A DNA stretch of 63,924 bases from assembly GCF_027000115.1 (NCBI RefSeq), contig NZ_JALTON010000021.1:1-63924 (forward strand), given 5' to 3'. The DNA comes from Thiohalobacter sp. GTDB lineage: Bacteria; Pseudomonadota; Gammaproteobacteria; Thiohalobacterales; Thiohalobacteraceae. Below are positions 7,742 to 16,508 of the stretch, in pieces (position 1 is the stretch's first letter; each line of letters starts with the position of its first letter). The position numbers and the translations under genes were made by a program. The notes beneath the pieces are model-generated. The model saw only the letters and a list, made by a program, of their open reading frames with translations. It did no database searches and had not been told where the DNA came from.

Positions 7742-10700
7742 GGCAGCGCTTCGCCTGGCTGCTGCCGCTGGGCACCGTCGCGCTGCTGCTGGCCGCGCTG
7801 GTCTGGCTGCTGGCCACGTCCTCCGGCCTCGGTGCTGTGCTGCGGCTGGCGGACGCCTGGAGCCCCGGGCGGCTGGTCGCGGATGGCTTCGAGGGGCGCC
7901 TGCTGGGGCCCTTGCGGCTGGATCGGCTCGTCTGGGAGGACGGCGACAGCCGCGTCCGGGTCGAGGCCGTCGAGCTGGACTGGTCACCCTCGGCGCTGCT
8001 GCGGGGGCGGGTGCGCATCGAACGGCTGCGGCTTCAGGCCCCCCGGGTCGAACTGCCGGCACCGGCCGAGGCCGCCGGTCCGACCGGGGTGCCCGAGTTC
8101 CGCTCGCCACTGCCGGTCGATATCGAGGCGCTCGAGATCGAACGGGCCGAGGTTCGCCGGGGTGGCGAGCCGCCGTTGCGCATCGATCGCTTCACCCTGG
8201 CCGCCAGGCTGGTGGCGGACGCGCTGCGCATCCGCGGGCTGACGCTGGCCAGCGATGCCGGGCGGCTGTCGCTGCGCGGCCGGCTGGGCCTGTCGGCGCA
8301 GGCCGCGACCGATCTCGCCGCAGACCTGGCCGCGCGGGTCGGCGAACGCGACTGGGCGCTGGCGGCGCGGCTGAAGGGTGACCGCAGCGCGCTGGCGGTC
8401 GAGTCGACCCTGTCAGCGCCGGCCAAGGTGCGACTCGGCGGCACCATCGAGCAACCGCTCGCGGCCCCGCGATTCGACCTGGCCCTGGAGCTGGCGGAGA
8501 CGCCGCTGTCGGCCTTCGGCGACGGCCTGCCGCCCGATCGTCTGGCCGCAGCGCTGCGCCTTGAGGGTACCTCCGACGCCCTGCGGCTGGGCGGGCGACT
8601 GGTCCCCGCGAGCGGCCCCCTGGCCGCGGGCGGGCCGGTGACGGTCGGGATCGACGCGATCCGCGAGGCCAATGGCGCCTGGGCGTTGCGCCCCGCCCGG
8701 CTGGCGCAGGGCGAGGCCCGGCTCTCGCTTGATGGGTACCTGCGGCCGGACGGTGGCTTCGTCGCCGATCTCGGCTGGACGGCGCTGGCCTGGCCGCCGG
8801 GCGAGGCGCGCCTGCGCAGCCCCGAGGGACGGCTGCGGGTCGCCGGCAACGTTCGGGACTATCGGTTCGAGGGTGGTTTCACGCTGGCCGGCACGGCGGT
8901 CCCGGAGGGCCGCTGGCGGCTGGCCGGAACGGGCGGCGAGTCGAGGCTCGCGCTGAGTCGGCTGGCGATCGACACCCTCGGCGGTCGCATCAGCGGCGAG
9001 GGGCATCTGGCCTTCGCGGAGGGACGCGTCGGCGAGGCCGCGCTGGCCTGGCAGGATCTGGACCCGGGGCGGCAGTGGCCGGACTGGCCGGGCCGGCTGT
9101 CCGGGCGCGCGCGGCTTTTGCTCACGGCCGAGGGCGAGGTGCTGGCGCTGGAGACGCTCACCGGCGAACTGCGCGGGCAGGCACTGTCCGGCAAGGGGCG
9201 ACTGAGCCGGCTCGCGGGCGTGCCCCGCGCCGAGGGCCTGGAACTCGCCGCAGGCGACAACCGGCTGCGCGTCGATGGCCGCCTGGGCCGCCAGGCGAAC
9301 CTGCGTTGGCAACTGGCGGCGCGGGATCTTTCCGCACTGGCGCCCGGCTGGTCGGGGCGGCTGGAGGGCCAGGGCCGGGTCACCGGCAGCGGGTCGCGGA
9401 TACAGCTTGCCGGCGAGCTGCAGGGCGAGGCGCTGGCCGGGGCCGGCGTGCGCGTCGGCACCCTCTCGGGTCGTTTCGAGGCCAGCCCCGGGCGCCCGGA
9501 TGGACCGGTAGCCGGGCGCTTCGATCTGCAGCGGCTGCAGATCGGCGGCCGCCACCTCGACACGGCCCGGCTGGATCTCGAGGGCACCAGGGCTGCCCAC
9601 CAGGCCCGCCTGCAGGCCGAGGGGTCGAGCCACCGGCTGCTGCTCGCGGCCAGCGGCGGCTGGCAGCAGGGTGGCTGGACGGGGCGACTGGCGCAGCTCG
9701 ACGCGCGTCTGCCGGAGGCGGGCGAATGGGTGCTGGAGGCGCCGGTTGCGCTGGCCTGGTCGCCGGCGCGATTGCGCCTGGATGCGGCCTGCTGGCGGCA
9801 GGACCCGGCGCGTCTGTGCCTGGCGCCGCTCGCGGCCGACCTGGCGCAGGGCAGCGGCAGCACCGGCTTCCGGCTGTCCGACTGGCCGCTGGCCGGGCTT
9901 GCGCCCTGGTTGCAGCCGGGGGTCGATCTGGAAGGCAGCCTGTCTGCTGACGGCCGGTTGGCCTGGGGTGCGGCCACGCTGGAGGCCGAGGTCTCGCTGC
10001 AGGCGCCGCCGGGTGTGCTGCACTGGGGCGAGGCCGGGGCCCGCGAGTCGCTGGCCTTCGAAGGGTTGTCGGGCAATTTCCGGATTCAGGGCGACGAAGC
10101 CCGCGCCGAGGCCCGCCTGAGACTCGGCGGCGCCGACCGGCTCGCGGCCCGGGTCGATGCCCGCCGCCAGGGGGCGGCCTGGCGGCTGGACGGCGACGCC
10201 GCTCTGTCGCTGGCCCGGCTGGACTTCCTCGCGGCCTTCGTGCCCGCCCTGAGCGAGCCGCGCGGCCGGGTCCAGGGCCGCCTGCGCATCGCAGGCACCC
10301 TGGCGTCGCCGCGGCTGCAGGGACGGCTCGCGCTCAGCGAGGGCAACGCACGGGTGGTGCCGCTGGGCATCCGCCTCGCCGATGTCGGTCTGCGGCTGGA
10401 GGGCGATGCGCGGGGCGGCTACCGGCTGGCGGGCAGCCTGCATTCCGGGGGTGGCCGGCTCGATGTGAACGGACGGCTGGCGCCGGCGGCGGCCGGTAGC
10501 GGGGTCTGGGCTGGCACATTGCGCCTCGGTGGCGAAAACTTCCTCGCGATGGACAACAGCGAGGCCAGCGCCCGCGTCACGCCCGACCTGCGCCTGGATA
10601 TCCGGGGGCGCGAGCTGCGCCTTGGCGGTACCGTCACCGTGCCGGAGGCGAGGCTGACGCCGCAGGACTACGAGGGGGCAGTGGCCCCCACCCGCGACCT

Positions 10701-11445
10701 GGTGCGCCTCGATATCGAAGGCGATGCCGAACCGCGCTGGCGCGTCTACAGCCAGGTGCGGCTGGTGCTGGGCAAGGACGTCCGCTTCGACGGCTTCGGC
10801 CTCAAGGCGCGCATCGACGGCACGCTCGACGTCTGCGACGAGCCGCGGCGGGCGACCCGCGCCCGCGGCCAGCTCGAAATCCACGACGGCACCTATACGG
10901 CCTACGGGCAGGATCTCAGGATCGAGAGCGGGCGGCTGCTCTATGCCGGCGGCCCCATCGACAACCCGGCACTGGACGTGCGCGCCACCCGCAAGACGGG
11001 CGATGTGACCGCGGGTGTGCAGGTCAGCGGCACCCTGCAGGCGCCGGAGATGGCGCTCTTTTCCAGCCCGCCCATGGCCCAGGCCGATGCCCTGTCCTAC
11101 CTGCTGGTGGGCCGGCCGCTGTCCGGCGCCTCGGCCTCCGAGGGCGAGCTGCTGGCGCAGGCCGCCGCCTCGCTGGGACTGAAGGGCGGCAACCTGATCG
11201 CCGAGCGTATCGCCGGCACCATTGGCCTGGACGAGCTCAGTGTCACCGGCGGCAACGGCGCGGCCGATGCCGCCGTGGTCATCGGCAAGTACCTGTCGCC
11301 GAAACTCTACATCAGCTACAGCGTCGGGCTGTTCGAGGCGGTCAGCCGTTTCCGCCTGCGCTATACCCTGAGCCGCCGCCTCACCCTGCAGACCGAGGCC
11401 GGGACGGCCACCGGGGCCGATCTGCTGTGGCACATCGAGCGCTGA
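7738..11445 (+). CDS. tamB: Translocation and assembly module subunit TamB (DUF490)
   Basis: A 1235-residue periplasm-spanning protein anchored by one N-terminal membrane helix (FAWLLPLGTVALLLAALVWL). The body is repetitive and beta-rich in the AsmA-like, bridge-type lipid-transfer style. The C-terminal DUF490 block contains the family sequence LSYLLVGRPLSG followed by the barrel-like end. It partners TamA, encoded immediately upstream with a GTGA overlap. The start codon is GTG. A 1472-residue antisense reading frame over tamB and the next gene is a high-GC artefact. Confidence 0.95.
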   Translation: MRQRFAWLLPLGTVALLLAALVWLLATSSGLGAVLRLADAWSPGRLVADGFEGRLLGPLRLDRLVWEDGDSRVRVEAVELDWSPSALLRGRVRIERLRLQAPRVELPAPAEAAGPTGVPEFRSPLPVDIEALEIERAEVRRGGEPPLRIDRFTLAARLVADALRIRGLTLASDAGRLSLRGRLGLSAQAATDLAADLAARVGERDWALAARLKGDRSALAVESTLSAPAKVRLGGTIEQPLAAPRFDLALELAETPLSAFGDGLPPDRLAAALRLEGTSDALRLGGRLVPASGPLAAGGPVTVGIDAIREANGAWALRPARLAQGEARLSLDGYLRPDGGFVADLGWTALAWPPGEARLRSPEGRLRVAGNVRDYRFEGGFTLAGTAVPEGRWRLAGTGGESRLALSRLAIDTLGGRISGEGHLAFAEGRVGEAALAWQDLDPGRQWPDWPGRLSGRARLLLTAEGEVLALETLTGELRGQALSGKGRLSRLAGVPRAEGLELAAGDNRLRVDGRLGRQANLRWQLAARDLSALAPGWSGRLEGQGRVTGSGSRIQLAGELQGEALAGAGVRVGTLSGRFEASPGRPDGPVAGRFDLQRLQIGGRHLDTARLDLEGTRAAHQARLQAEGSSHRLLLAASGGWQQGGWTGRLAQLDARLPEAGEWVLEAPVALAWSPARLRLDAACWRQDPARLCLAPLAADLAQGSGSTGFRLSDWPLAGLAPWLQPGVDLEGSLSADGRLAWGAATLEAEVSLQAPPGVLHWGEAGARESLAFEGLSGNFRIQGDEARAEARLRLGGADRLAARVDARRQGAAWRLDGDAALSLARLDFLAAFVPALSEPRGRVQGRLRIAGTLASPRLQGRLALSEGNARVVPLGIRLADVGLRLEGDARGGYRLAGSLHSGGGRLDVNGRLAPAAAGSGVWAGTLRLGGENFLAMDNSEASARVTPDLRLDIRGRELRLGGTVTVPEARLTPQDYEGAVAPTRDLVRLDIEGDAEPRWRVYSQVRLVLGKDVRFDGFGLKARIDGTLDVCDEPRRATRARGQLEIHDGTYTAYGQDLRIESGRLLYAGGPIDNPALDVRATRKTGDVTAGVQVSGTLQAPEMALFSSPPMAQADALSYLLVGRPLSGASASEGELLAQAAASLGLKGGNLIAERIAGTIGLDELSVTGGNGAADAAVVIGKYLSPKLYISYSVGLFEAVSRFRLRYTLSRRLTLQTEAGTATGADLLWHIER

Positions 11446-11562
11446 ATGTGACCCCGGCGGGATGGCGGCGTCCCTGCGGGCTGGGGTCGGCGCCGGAACT
11501 GGTGTACCTTCGATCGCGGTCTGCCCTGACTCGCGGGCCAGGACACCGAGGAAGCTGCCTGC

Positions 11563-12870
11563 ATGTTCGAGGAACTGATGCCCACGCTGGAAGTCTGGCT
11601 GGCGGCCCTGCGCCAGGCCGACACCTGGTGGCAGATGGGCGTGCTGCTGCTCGCCGCCGGCGGTGCCTGGCTGGTCAACCGCACCCTGGGTGTCCAGCTG
11701 CGGCGGGGCGGCGAGGCGGCGGCCGAGCATCACCGGCTGCGCGAGCTGTCGCTGAAGGCGGGGCGGCGCATCCTGTTTCCACTGTCCATGCTGCTCGGTG
11801 TGTTCGTGGGGCGCGCTGTGCTCAAGCGCCTGGAACTGCCGGCCCAGCTCCTGGACATTGCCGTGCCGCTGCTGGTGTCGCTGGCCGCCATCCGCACCCT
11901 GGTCTATGCGCTGCGCAAGGGCTTCACTCCGGGGCCCGCGGTGAAGGCCTGGGAGAACCTGATCGCCACCAGCATCTGGGTGCTGGTGGCCCTGCATCTG
12001 CTCGGCTGGCTCGACCCGGTGATGGAGGCACTCGATGGCGTGGCCTTCGAGCTGGGCAAGACCCGCATCTCCCTGCTGGCGGCGCTGAAGCTGGTGACCC
12101 TGATCGGCGTGCTCTGGGTAGCCGCCTTCTGGTTGTCCGGCGCCATCGAGCGGCGCATGGCACGGTCGAGCTATCTCAGCCCGGCCATGCGCGTCGGGCT
12201 GTCCAAGATCAGCAAAGTGATGCTGCTGACCCTGGCCTTCCTGCTGGCACTGGACGCGGTCGGCATCGACCTGACTGCGCTCACCGTGTTCGGCGGTGCG
12301 CTGGGTGTCGGTCTCGGCTTTGGCCTGCAGCGGATCGCCAGCAACTTCATCAGCGGCTTCATCCTCATCTTCGACCGCTCCATCCGGCCGGGTGACGTGG
12401 TCAGCATCGGCAACAAGTTCGGCTGGGTACAGGAGCTGCGCGCGCGCTACATCGTGGTCAAGGACCGCGATGGCGTGGAAACCCTCATACCCAACGAGAA
12501 CCTGGTCACCTCGGAGGTGATCAACTGGAGCTACTCGGATCGCAACGTGCGCCTCAAGATCCCGGTGCAGATCAGCTATGGCGACGATCCGGAGCGGGCG
12601 ATGGCAATCATGATCGAGGCCGCGCGCAACACGCCGCGCGTGCTCAAGGACCCGCCGCCGGTCGCGCGGCTGATGGCGTTCGGCGACAACGGTATCGCGC
12701 TGGAGCTGCGGGTCTGGATCAACGATCCGTCGAATGGCATCAGCAATGTGCGATCGGATGTGAACCTGGGCATCTGGCACGGCTTCCGGGAGGCCGGTAT
12801 CACCATTCCCTTCCCGCAGCGCGACCTGCATGTGAAGGGGGCGGTCAGCGTCCAGTCGCTCGGCGACTGA
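11563..12870 (+). CDS. MscS-family mechanosensitive ion channel
   Basis: A 435-residue inner-membrane protein. After several N-terminal hydrophobic helices, the pore-lining TM3 and beta-domain signature GALGVGLGFGLQRIASNFIS is at about residues 245-264, followed by GFILIFDRSIRPGDVV and the cytoplasmic vestibule. Such channels release solutes on hypo-osmotic shock. The ATG at 11563 is chosen for its spacing from the tamB stop (117 nt) and the purine-rich stretch before it. It is longer than MscS itself because of extra N-terminal helices, so it is closer to the YbdG/MscM-like group. Confidence 0.93.
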   Translation: MFEELMPTLEVWLAALRQADTWWQMGVLLLAAGGAWLVNRTLGVQLRRGGEAAAEHHRLRELSLKAGRRILFPLSMLLGVFVGRAVLKRLELPAQLLDIAVPLLVSLAAIRTLVYALRKGFTPGPAVKAWENLIATSIWVLVALHLLGWLDPVMEALDGVAFELGKTRISLLAALKLVTLIGVLWVAAFWLSGAIERRMARSSYLSPAMRVGLSKISKVMLLTLAFLLALDAVGIDLTALTVFGGALGVGLGFGLQRIASNFISGFILIFDRSIRPGDVVSIGNKFGWVQELRARYIVVKDRDGVETLIPNENLVTSEVINWSYSDRNVRLKIPVQISYGDDPERAMAIMIEAARNTPRVLKDPPPVARLMAFGDNGIALELRVWINDPSNGISNVRSDVNLGIWHGFREAGITIPFPQRDLHVKGAVSVQSLGD

Positions 12871-13004
12871 ACGACCTCATTGGGCGTATCCGGCACCGGA
12901 CTCGGGAGGGGGCGGGCGGTTGCCGCGGAATCCACGAGAGCCGTCAAAGTGATGGATGCGGGGGGCGTCCATCCGTGTCGTCCGTGGCGCTGTTGCGGGG
13001 TTCT

Positions 13005-13034
13005 GATGGGCACGCTTCGCTTTGCCCATCCTAC
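13005..13034 (+). repeat. REP-like GATGGGCA hairpin
   Basis: GATGGGCA ... TGCCCATC inverted arms with a GC-rich centre and a CTAC tail. This 30-nt element recurs at 13192, 24262 (reverse), 24418, 24465, 52575, 52631 (reverse), 53954 (reverse), 54009, 61527 (reverse), 61630 (reverse), 61989 and, degraded, at 61909. Confidence 0.85.
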
Positions 13035-13191
13035 CGGGGTGACTTTTCTTTGCGCGGCCGGGGAAGGGTAACCAAACGAAAGGCAGCGCCGCTACTGCCC
13101 CCTTCGGGTGTCCTGGTCTGGTCACGAGCCACCCCGGCATTTGATTCAGTCCGTGCCTTCCGTGTCGTCCGTGGCGCTGTTGCGGGGTTCT

Positions 13192-13221
13192 GATGGGCAC
13201 GCTTCGCTTTGCCCATCCTAC
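13192..13221 (+). repeat. REP-like GATGGGCA hairpin
   Basis: Second copy within the tandem duplication, identical in sequence to the copy at 13005. Confidence 0.85.
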
Positions 13222-13433
13222 CGGGGTGACTTTTCTTTGCGCGGCCGGGGAAGGTAACAAAACGAAAGGCGGCGCCGCTACTGCCCCCTTCGGGTGTCCT
13301 GCTCTGGTCACGAGCCACCCCGGCATTTGATTCAGTCCGTGCCTTCCGTGTCGTCCGTGGCGCTCTTGCCTGCGAGGCCGTGCCGTTTCCCGGGTTGCTG
13401 GACGCTTCGCCCGGGCCACACTCCACGCCTTAC

Positions 13434-14246
13434 TCAAAGAAACATTCCGTCCAGCGGCGAGGAGGCGCTGGCAAAGCGCTTGCGCGGAATGCGGCCGGCG
13501 CGGAAGGCCTCGCGGCCGGCCTCGATGGCCTTCTTCATGGCCGAGGCCATCAGCACCGGGTCCTGCGCACCGGCAATGGCGGTGTTCATGAGCACGCCGT
13601 CGCAGCCGAGTTCCATGGCGATGGCGGCGTCGGAGGCGGTGCCCACACCGGCGTCGACCAGGATCGGCACCGAGGCATTTTCGACAATGGTGAGGATATT
13701 GTAGGGATTGCGGATGCCGAGCCCGGAGCCGATGGGTGCCGCCAGCGGCATCACGGCGACGCAGCCCATGTCCTCGAAGCGTTTCGCGAGGATGGGGTCG
13801 TCGTTGGTGTAGACCATGACCCTGAAGCCGTCGCGGATCAGCACCTCGGCGGCCTCCAGGGTCTGGATGACGTCGGGAAACAGGGTCTTCTCGTCGCCGA
13901 GCACTTCCAGTTTCACCAGGTCGTGGCCGTCGAGCAGCTCCCGGGCCAGCCGGCAGGTGCGGATGGCATCCTCGGCGCTGTAGCAGCCGGCGGTGTTGGG
14001 CAGATAGGTGTAGCGGTCCGGCGGCAGCACGTCCAGCAGGCTGGGCTCGTTCGGATCCTGGCCGATGTTGGTGCGGCGGATGGCGACGGTGATGATCTCC
14101 GCGCCGCTGGCCTCGACCGCATGGCGGGTTTCTTCCAGATCCTTGTACTTGCCGGTGCCCACCAGCAGCCGCGAGCGGTAGGCGGTGCCGCCGATCATCA
14201 GCGGATCGTCGTGGGCGGGGGTGTCGGTACTCATCACGCTGGACAT
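13434..14246 (-). CDS. thiG: Thiazole synthase ThiG
   Basis: A 270-residue TIM-barrel enzyme that builds the thiazole phosphate of thiamine from 1-deoxy-xylulose 5-phosphate, dehydroglycine and ThiS thiocarboxylate. Seen in the sequence are [11 protein letters not shown] near the start, the Schiff-base lysine context [16 protein letters not shown], and the phosphate-binding GSGLGIRNP and [13 protein letters not shown] blocks. An internal ATG at 14234 could be the real start. It lies 28 nt downstream of thiS in the same operon, the usual thiSG order. Confidence 0.97.
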   Translation of the reverse strand: MSSVMSTDTPAHDDPLMIGGTAYRSRLLVGTGKYKDLEETRHAVEASGAEIITVAIRRTNIGQDPNEPSLLDVLPPDRYTYLPNTAGCYSAEDAIRTCRLARELLDGHDLVKLEVLGDEKTLFPDVIQTLEAAEVLIRDGFRVMVYTNDDPILAKRFEDMGCVAVMPLAAPIGSGLGIRNPYNILTIVENASVPILVDAGVGTASDAAIAMELGCDGVLMNTAIAGAQDPVLMASAMKKAIEAGREAFRAGRIPRKRFASASSPLDGMFL

Positions 14247-14274
14247 GGTTGCTCGGGCTCCGGTGCTGGGCGAC

Positions 14275-14475
14275 TCAGCCGCCGCCGATGGCCTGGACGA
14301 TCTCGACCCGGTCGCCCGGCTGGAAGCGGTGTTCGGCGAAACGGCTGCGGGGGAGAATCTCTCGGTTGACTTCCACCGCCAGACGTCGCTCCGCCAGCCC
14401 CAGTTGCTCGATGAGCTGCTGCGCGGTGGTGGTGTCGTCGATCTCGCGCGGCTCGCCGTTGAGCAGGATTTCCAT
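14275..14475 (-). CDS. thiS: Sulfur carrier protein ThiS
   Basis: A 66-residue ubiquitin-like protein, beginning [14 protein letters not shown] and ending in the essential glycines (IGGG) that are adenylated and thiocarboxylated to donate sulfur to ThiG. The ATG at 14475 is chosen because residues upstream of it are unlike the family, and because it gives the usual about 66-residue length. It is co-directional with thiG directly downstream. Confidence 0.95.
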   Translation of the reverse strand: MEILLNGEPREIDDTTTAQQLIEQLGLAERRLAVEVNREILPRSRFAEHRFQPGDRVEIVQAIGGG

Positions 14476-14581
14476 CAGGGGGTCTCGGTGAATCGTCGGG
14501 AAAGCCGGGATTCTACACCAAACTTGATCCGCCGCGTCCGCCATGGACACAATGCCGGACCCCGAAAGCGCCGGAAACCCC

Positions 14582-16405
14582 ATGAAACAAGCCGCATTTC
14601 CCGACTTCGATCCGGCTGGCCTCAGCGAGGATGTGATTCCGGTGGAGGTGGCCGGCACCCTCGACGGCCTGTTTCGCGAGCGCGTGCGCCGTTCGCCCGA
14701 CGCGCCCGCGTATCACCGCCACGACTGCGGGCAGGGCTGGTGCACGCTGAGCTGGCGCGACATGGAAACCGAAGTGGCGCGCTGGCGCGATGCGCTGGCG
14801 GCCGAGGGCCTGAGGCCGGGTGACCGGGTCGCGGTGCTGCTGCGCAACTCGCCCGAGTGGGTGATGTTCGACCAGGCCGCGATGAGCCTGGGGCTGGTCG
14901 TCGTGCCACTGTATCTGGACGACCGGCCCGACAACGCAGCCTACATTCTGAAGGATTCCGACACCCGGCTGCTGGTGGTGCAGTCCATCAGCCACTGGCG
15001 GCGCCTTGACGAGGCCATCGAGCAGGTCGAGGGGCTGCAACGCGTGGTGCTGGTGGAAGGCGAGGTCCCCGGGGCCAGCGAGCGGGTGCGGGCGCTGGCC
15101 GACTGGCTGCCCGCGCGGGGCGGGCACACCGCACCGCGGCCGGGAGATCCGAAGGGGCTGGCCTCCATCGTCTATACCTCCGGTACCACCGGCCGGCCCA
15201 AGGGCGTGATGCTCAGCCATCACAACATGCTCTCGGTGGCGCATGCCGCGCTGACCATGATCGATGTCTACCAGCAGGACCTGTTCCTGTCCTTCCTGCC
15301 GCTGTCGCACACGCTGGAGCGTACCGGCGGCTACTATCTGCCCATGATGGCAGGCGCCTCGGTGGCCTACGCCCGGTCGGTGAACCACCTGCCCGAGGAC
15401 CTGCGCAGCGTCCGTCCCACTGCGCTCATCGCCGTGCCGCGTATCTTCGAGCGGGTCTATCTGCGCATCCATGACCAGCTCGCCGGCCAGTCGCGACTGA
15501 AGCAGGCCCTGTTCCGGGCCACGGTCAACGTGGGCTGGCACCGTTTCGAGCGCAGCCAGGGCCGCGCCGGCTGGCGACCGAAGCTGCTGTTGTGGCCGCT
15601 GCTGGAGCGACTGGTCGCGAGGCGGGTGGTGCAGGCACTGGGCGGCCGGCTGCGGGCCGCGGTCAGCGGCGGCGCCGCCATCCCCTTCCCGGTCGCGCGC
15701 ACCTTCATCGGTCTGGGCGTGCCGCTGCTGCAGGGTTATGGCCTGACCGAGGCCAGTCCGGTGATTTCGGTCAACACCTTCGAGGACAACGACCCCGCCA
15801 GCGTCGGCGTGCCGCTGCGCGGCACCGAGGTGCGCATCGGCGAGCAGGACGAGCTGCTGGCGCGCGGTCCCGGCGTCATGCTCGGCTACTGGAACAACCA
15901 TGCCGCCACCCGGCAGGTGATCGACGCCGAGGGCTGGCTGCACACGGGCGACCAGGCCCGCATCGAGCGCGGCCACATCTATATCACCGGCCGCATCAAG
16001 GACATCCTGGTACTGTCCAACGGCGAGAAGGTGCCGCCGGGGGACATGGAATCGGCCATTCTGCTCGACAGCCTGTTCTCGCAGGTGCTGGTCGTCGGCG
16101 AGGGCAGGCCCTGCCTGGCGGCGCTGGTGGTACTGGATCCGGAGCACTGGTTCGGCCTCGCCAGGGAGGCGGGCGTCGACCCCATGGACCCCGCCAGTCT
16201 CGAGAACGACCGGGTCAAGCAGACGGTGATCCGCCGTATCCGCGCCTGCCTGCACGACTTCCCGGGCTATGCCAAGATCCGGCGCGTATCGCTCAGCCTG
16301 GAGCCCTGGACCATGGACGACGACCTGCTCACCCCCACCCTCAAGGTCAAGCGGGCGAAGGTCATCGAGCGCTTCGCCGACCGCATCGAGCGGATGTACG
16401 GCTGA
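14582..16405 (+). CDS. Long-chain acyl-CoA synthetase (AMP-forming)
   Basis: A 607-residue ANL-superfamily ligase. The ATP-binding motif YTSGTTGRPKGVMLSH is at about residues 198-213, the adenylate motif GYGLTEASPVISVN near residue 387, and the hinge/C-terminal block YITGRIKDILVLSNGEKVPP near residue 468. It belongs to the FadD15-like long-chain group, which activates free fatty acids to acyl-CoA for beta-oxidation, recycling or lipid modification. The ATG at 14582 is preferred to one 39 nt upstream. It is divergent from thiSG and not clearly in an operon. Confidence 0.92.
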   Translation: MKQAAFPDFDPAGLSEDVIPVEVAGTLDGLFRERVRRSPDAPAYHRHDCGQGWCTLSWRDMETEVARWRDALAAEGLRPGDRVAVLLRNSPEWVMFDQAAMSLGLVVVPLYLDDRPDNAAYILKDSDTRLLVVQSISHWRRLDEAIEQVEGLQRVVLVEGEVPGASERVRALADWLPARGGHTAPRPGDPKGLASIVYTSGTTGRPKGVMLSHHNMLSVAHAALTMIDVYQQDLFLSFLPLSHTLERTGGYYLPMMAGASVAYARSVNHLPEDLRSVRPTALIAVPRIFERVYLRIHDQLAGQSRLKQALFRATVNVGWHRFERSQGRAGWRPKLLLWPLLERLVARRVVQALGGRLRAAVSGGAAIPFPVARTFIGLGVPLLQGYGLTEASPVISVNTFEDNDPASVGVPLRGTEVRIGEQDELLARGPGVMLGYWNNHAATRQVIDAEGWLHTGDQARIERGHIYITGRIKDILVLSNGEKVPPGDMESAILLDSLFSQVLVVGEGRPCLAALVVLDPEHWFGLAREAGVDPMDPASLENDRVKQTVIRRIRACLHDFPGYAKIRRVSLSLEPWTMDDDLLTPTLKVKRAKVIERFADRIERMYG

Positions 16406-16508
16406 CGCCGGGTGTTTCTGCGGGTCCGGCACTGCGGGCTTGCCACCCCGGCACCGCTGCGCGACCATGGCCCAACGGGAAGGCAGGCCATAACAACAGG
16501 GGGAGACC

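Larger units (their letters stand above)
12973..13368. repeat. Tandem 187-bp duplication of a composite repeat
   Basis: The segment starting CCGTGTCGTCCGTGGCGCTG at 12973 is repeated almost identically from 13160, and its first about 22 nt recur again at 13346. Unit lengths are 187 and 186 nt. Each unit contains a REP-like hairpin (13005-13034 and 13192-13221), a TTTTCTTT...GAAAGG element and GCTACTGCCCCCTTCGGGTG. No gene is present anywhere in 12871-13433. Confidence 0.9.

Noticed and set aside
8413-12831. A 1472-residue open frame antisense to tamB and the MscS gene
   Set aside because: High GC depletes stop codons on the opposite strand. The translation is rich in Q, R, H, G and P without a recognisable domain, and the sense genes are unmistakable.
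12973-13368. CRISPR array
   Set aside because: Units of about 187 nt are repeated almost fully with no variable spacers, and no cas gene is present.
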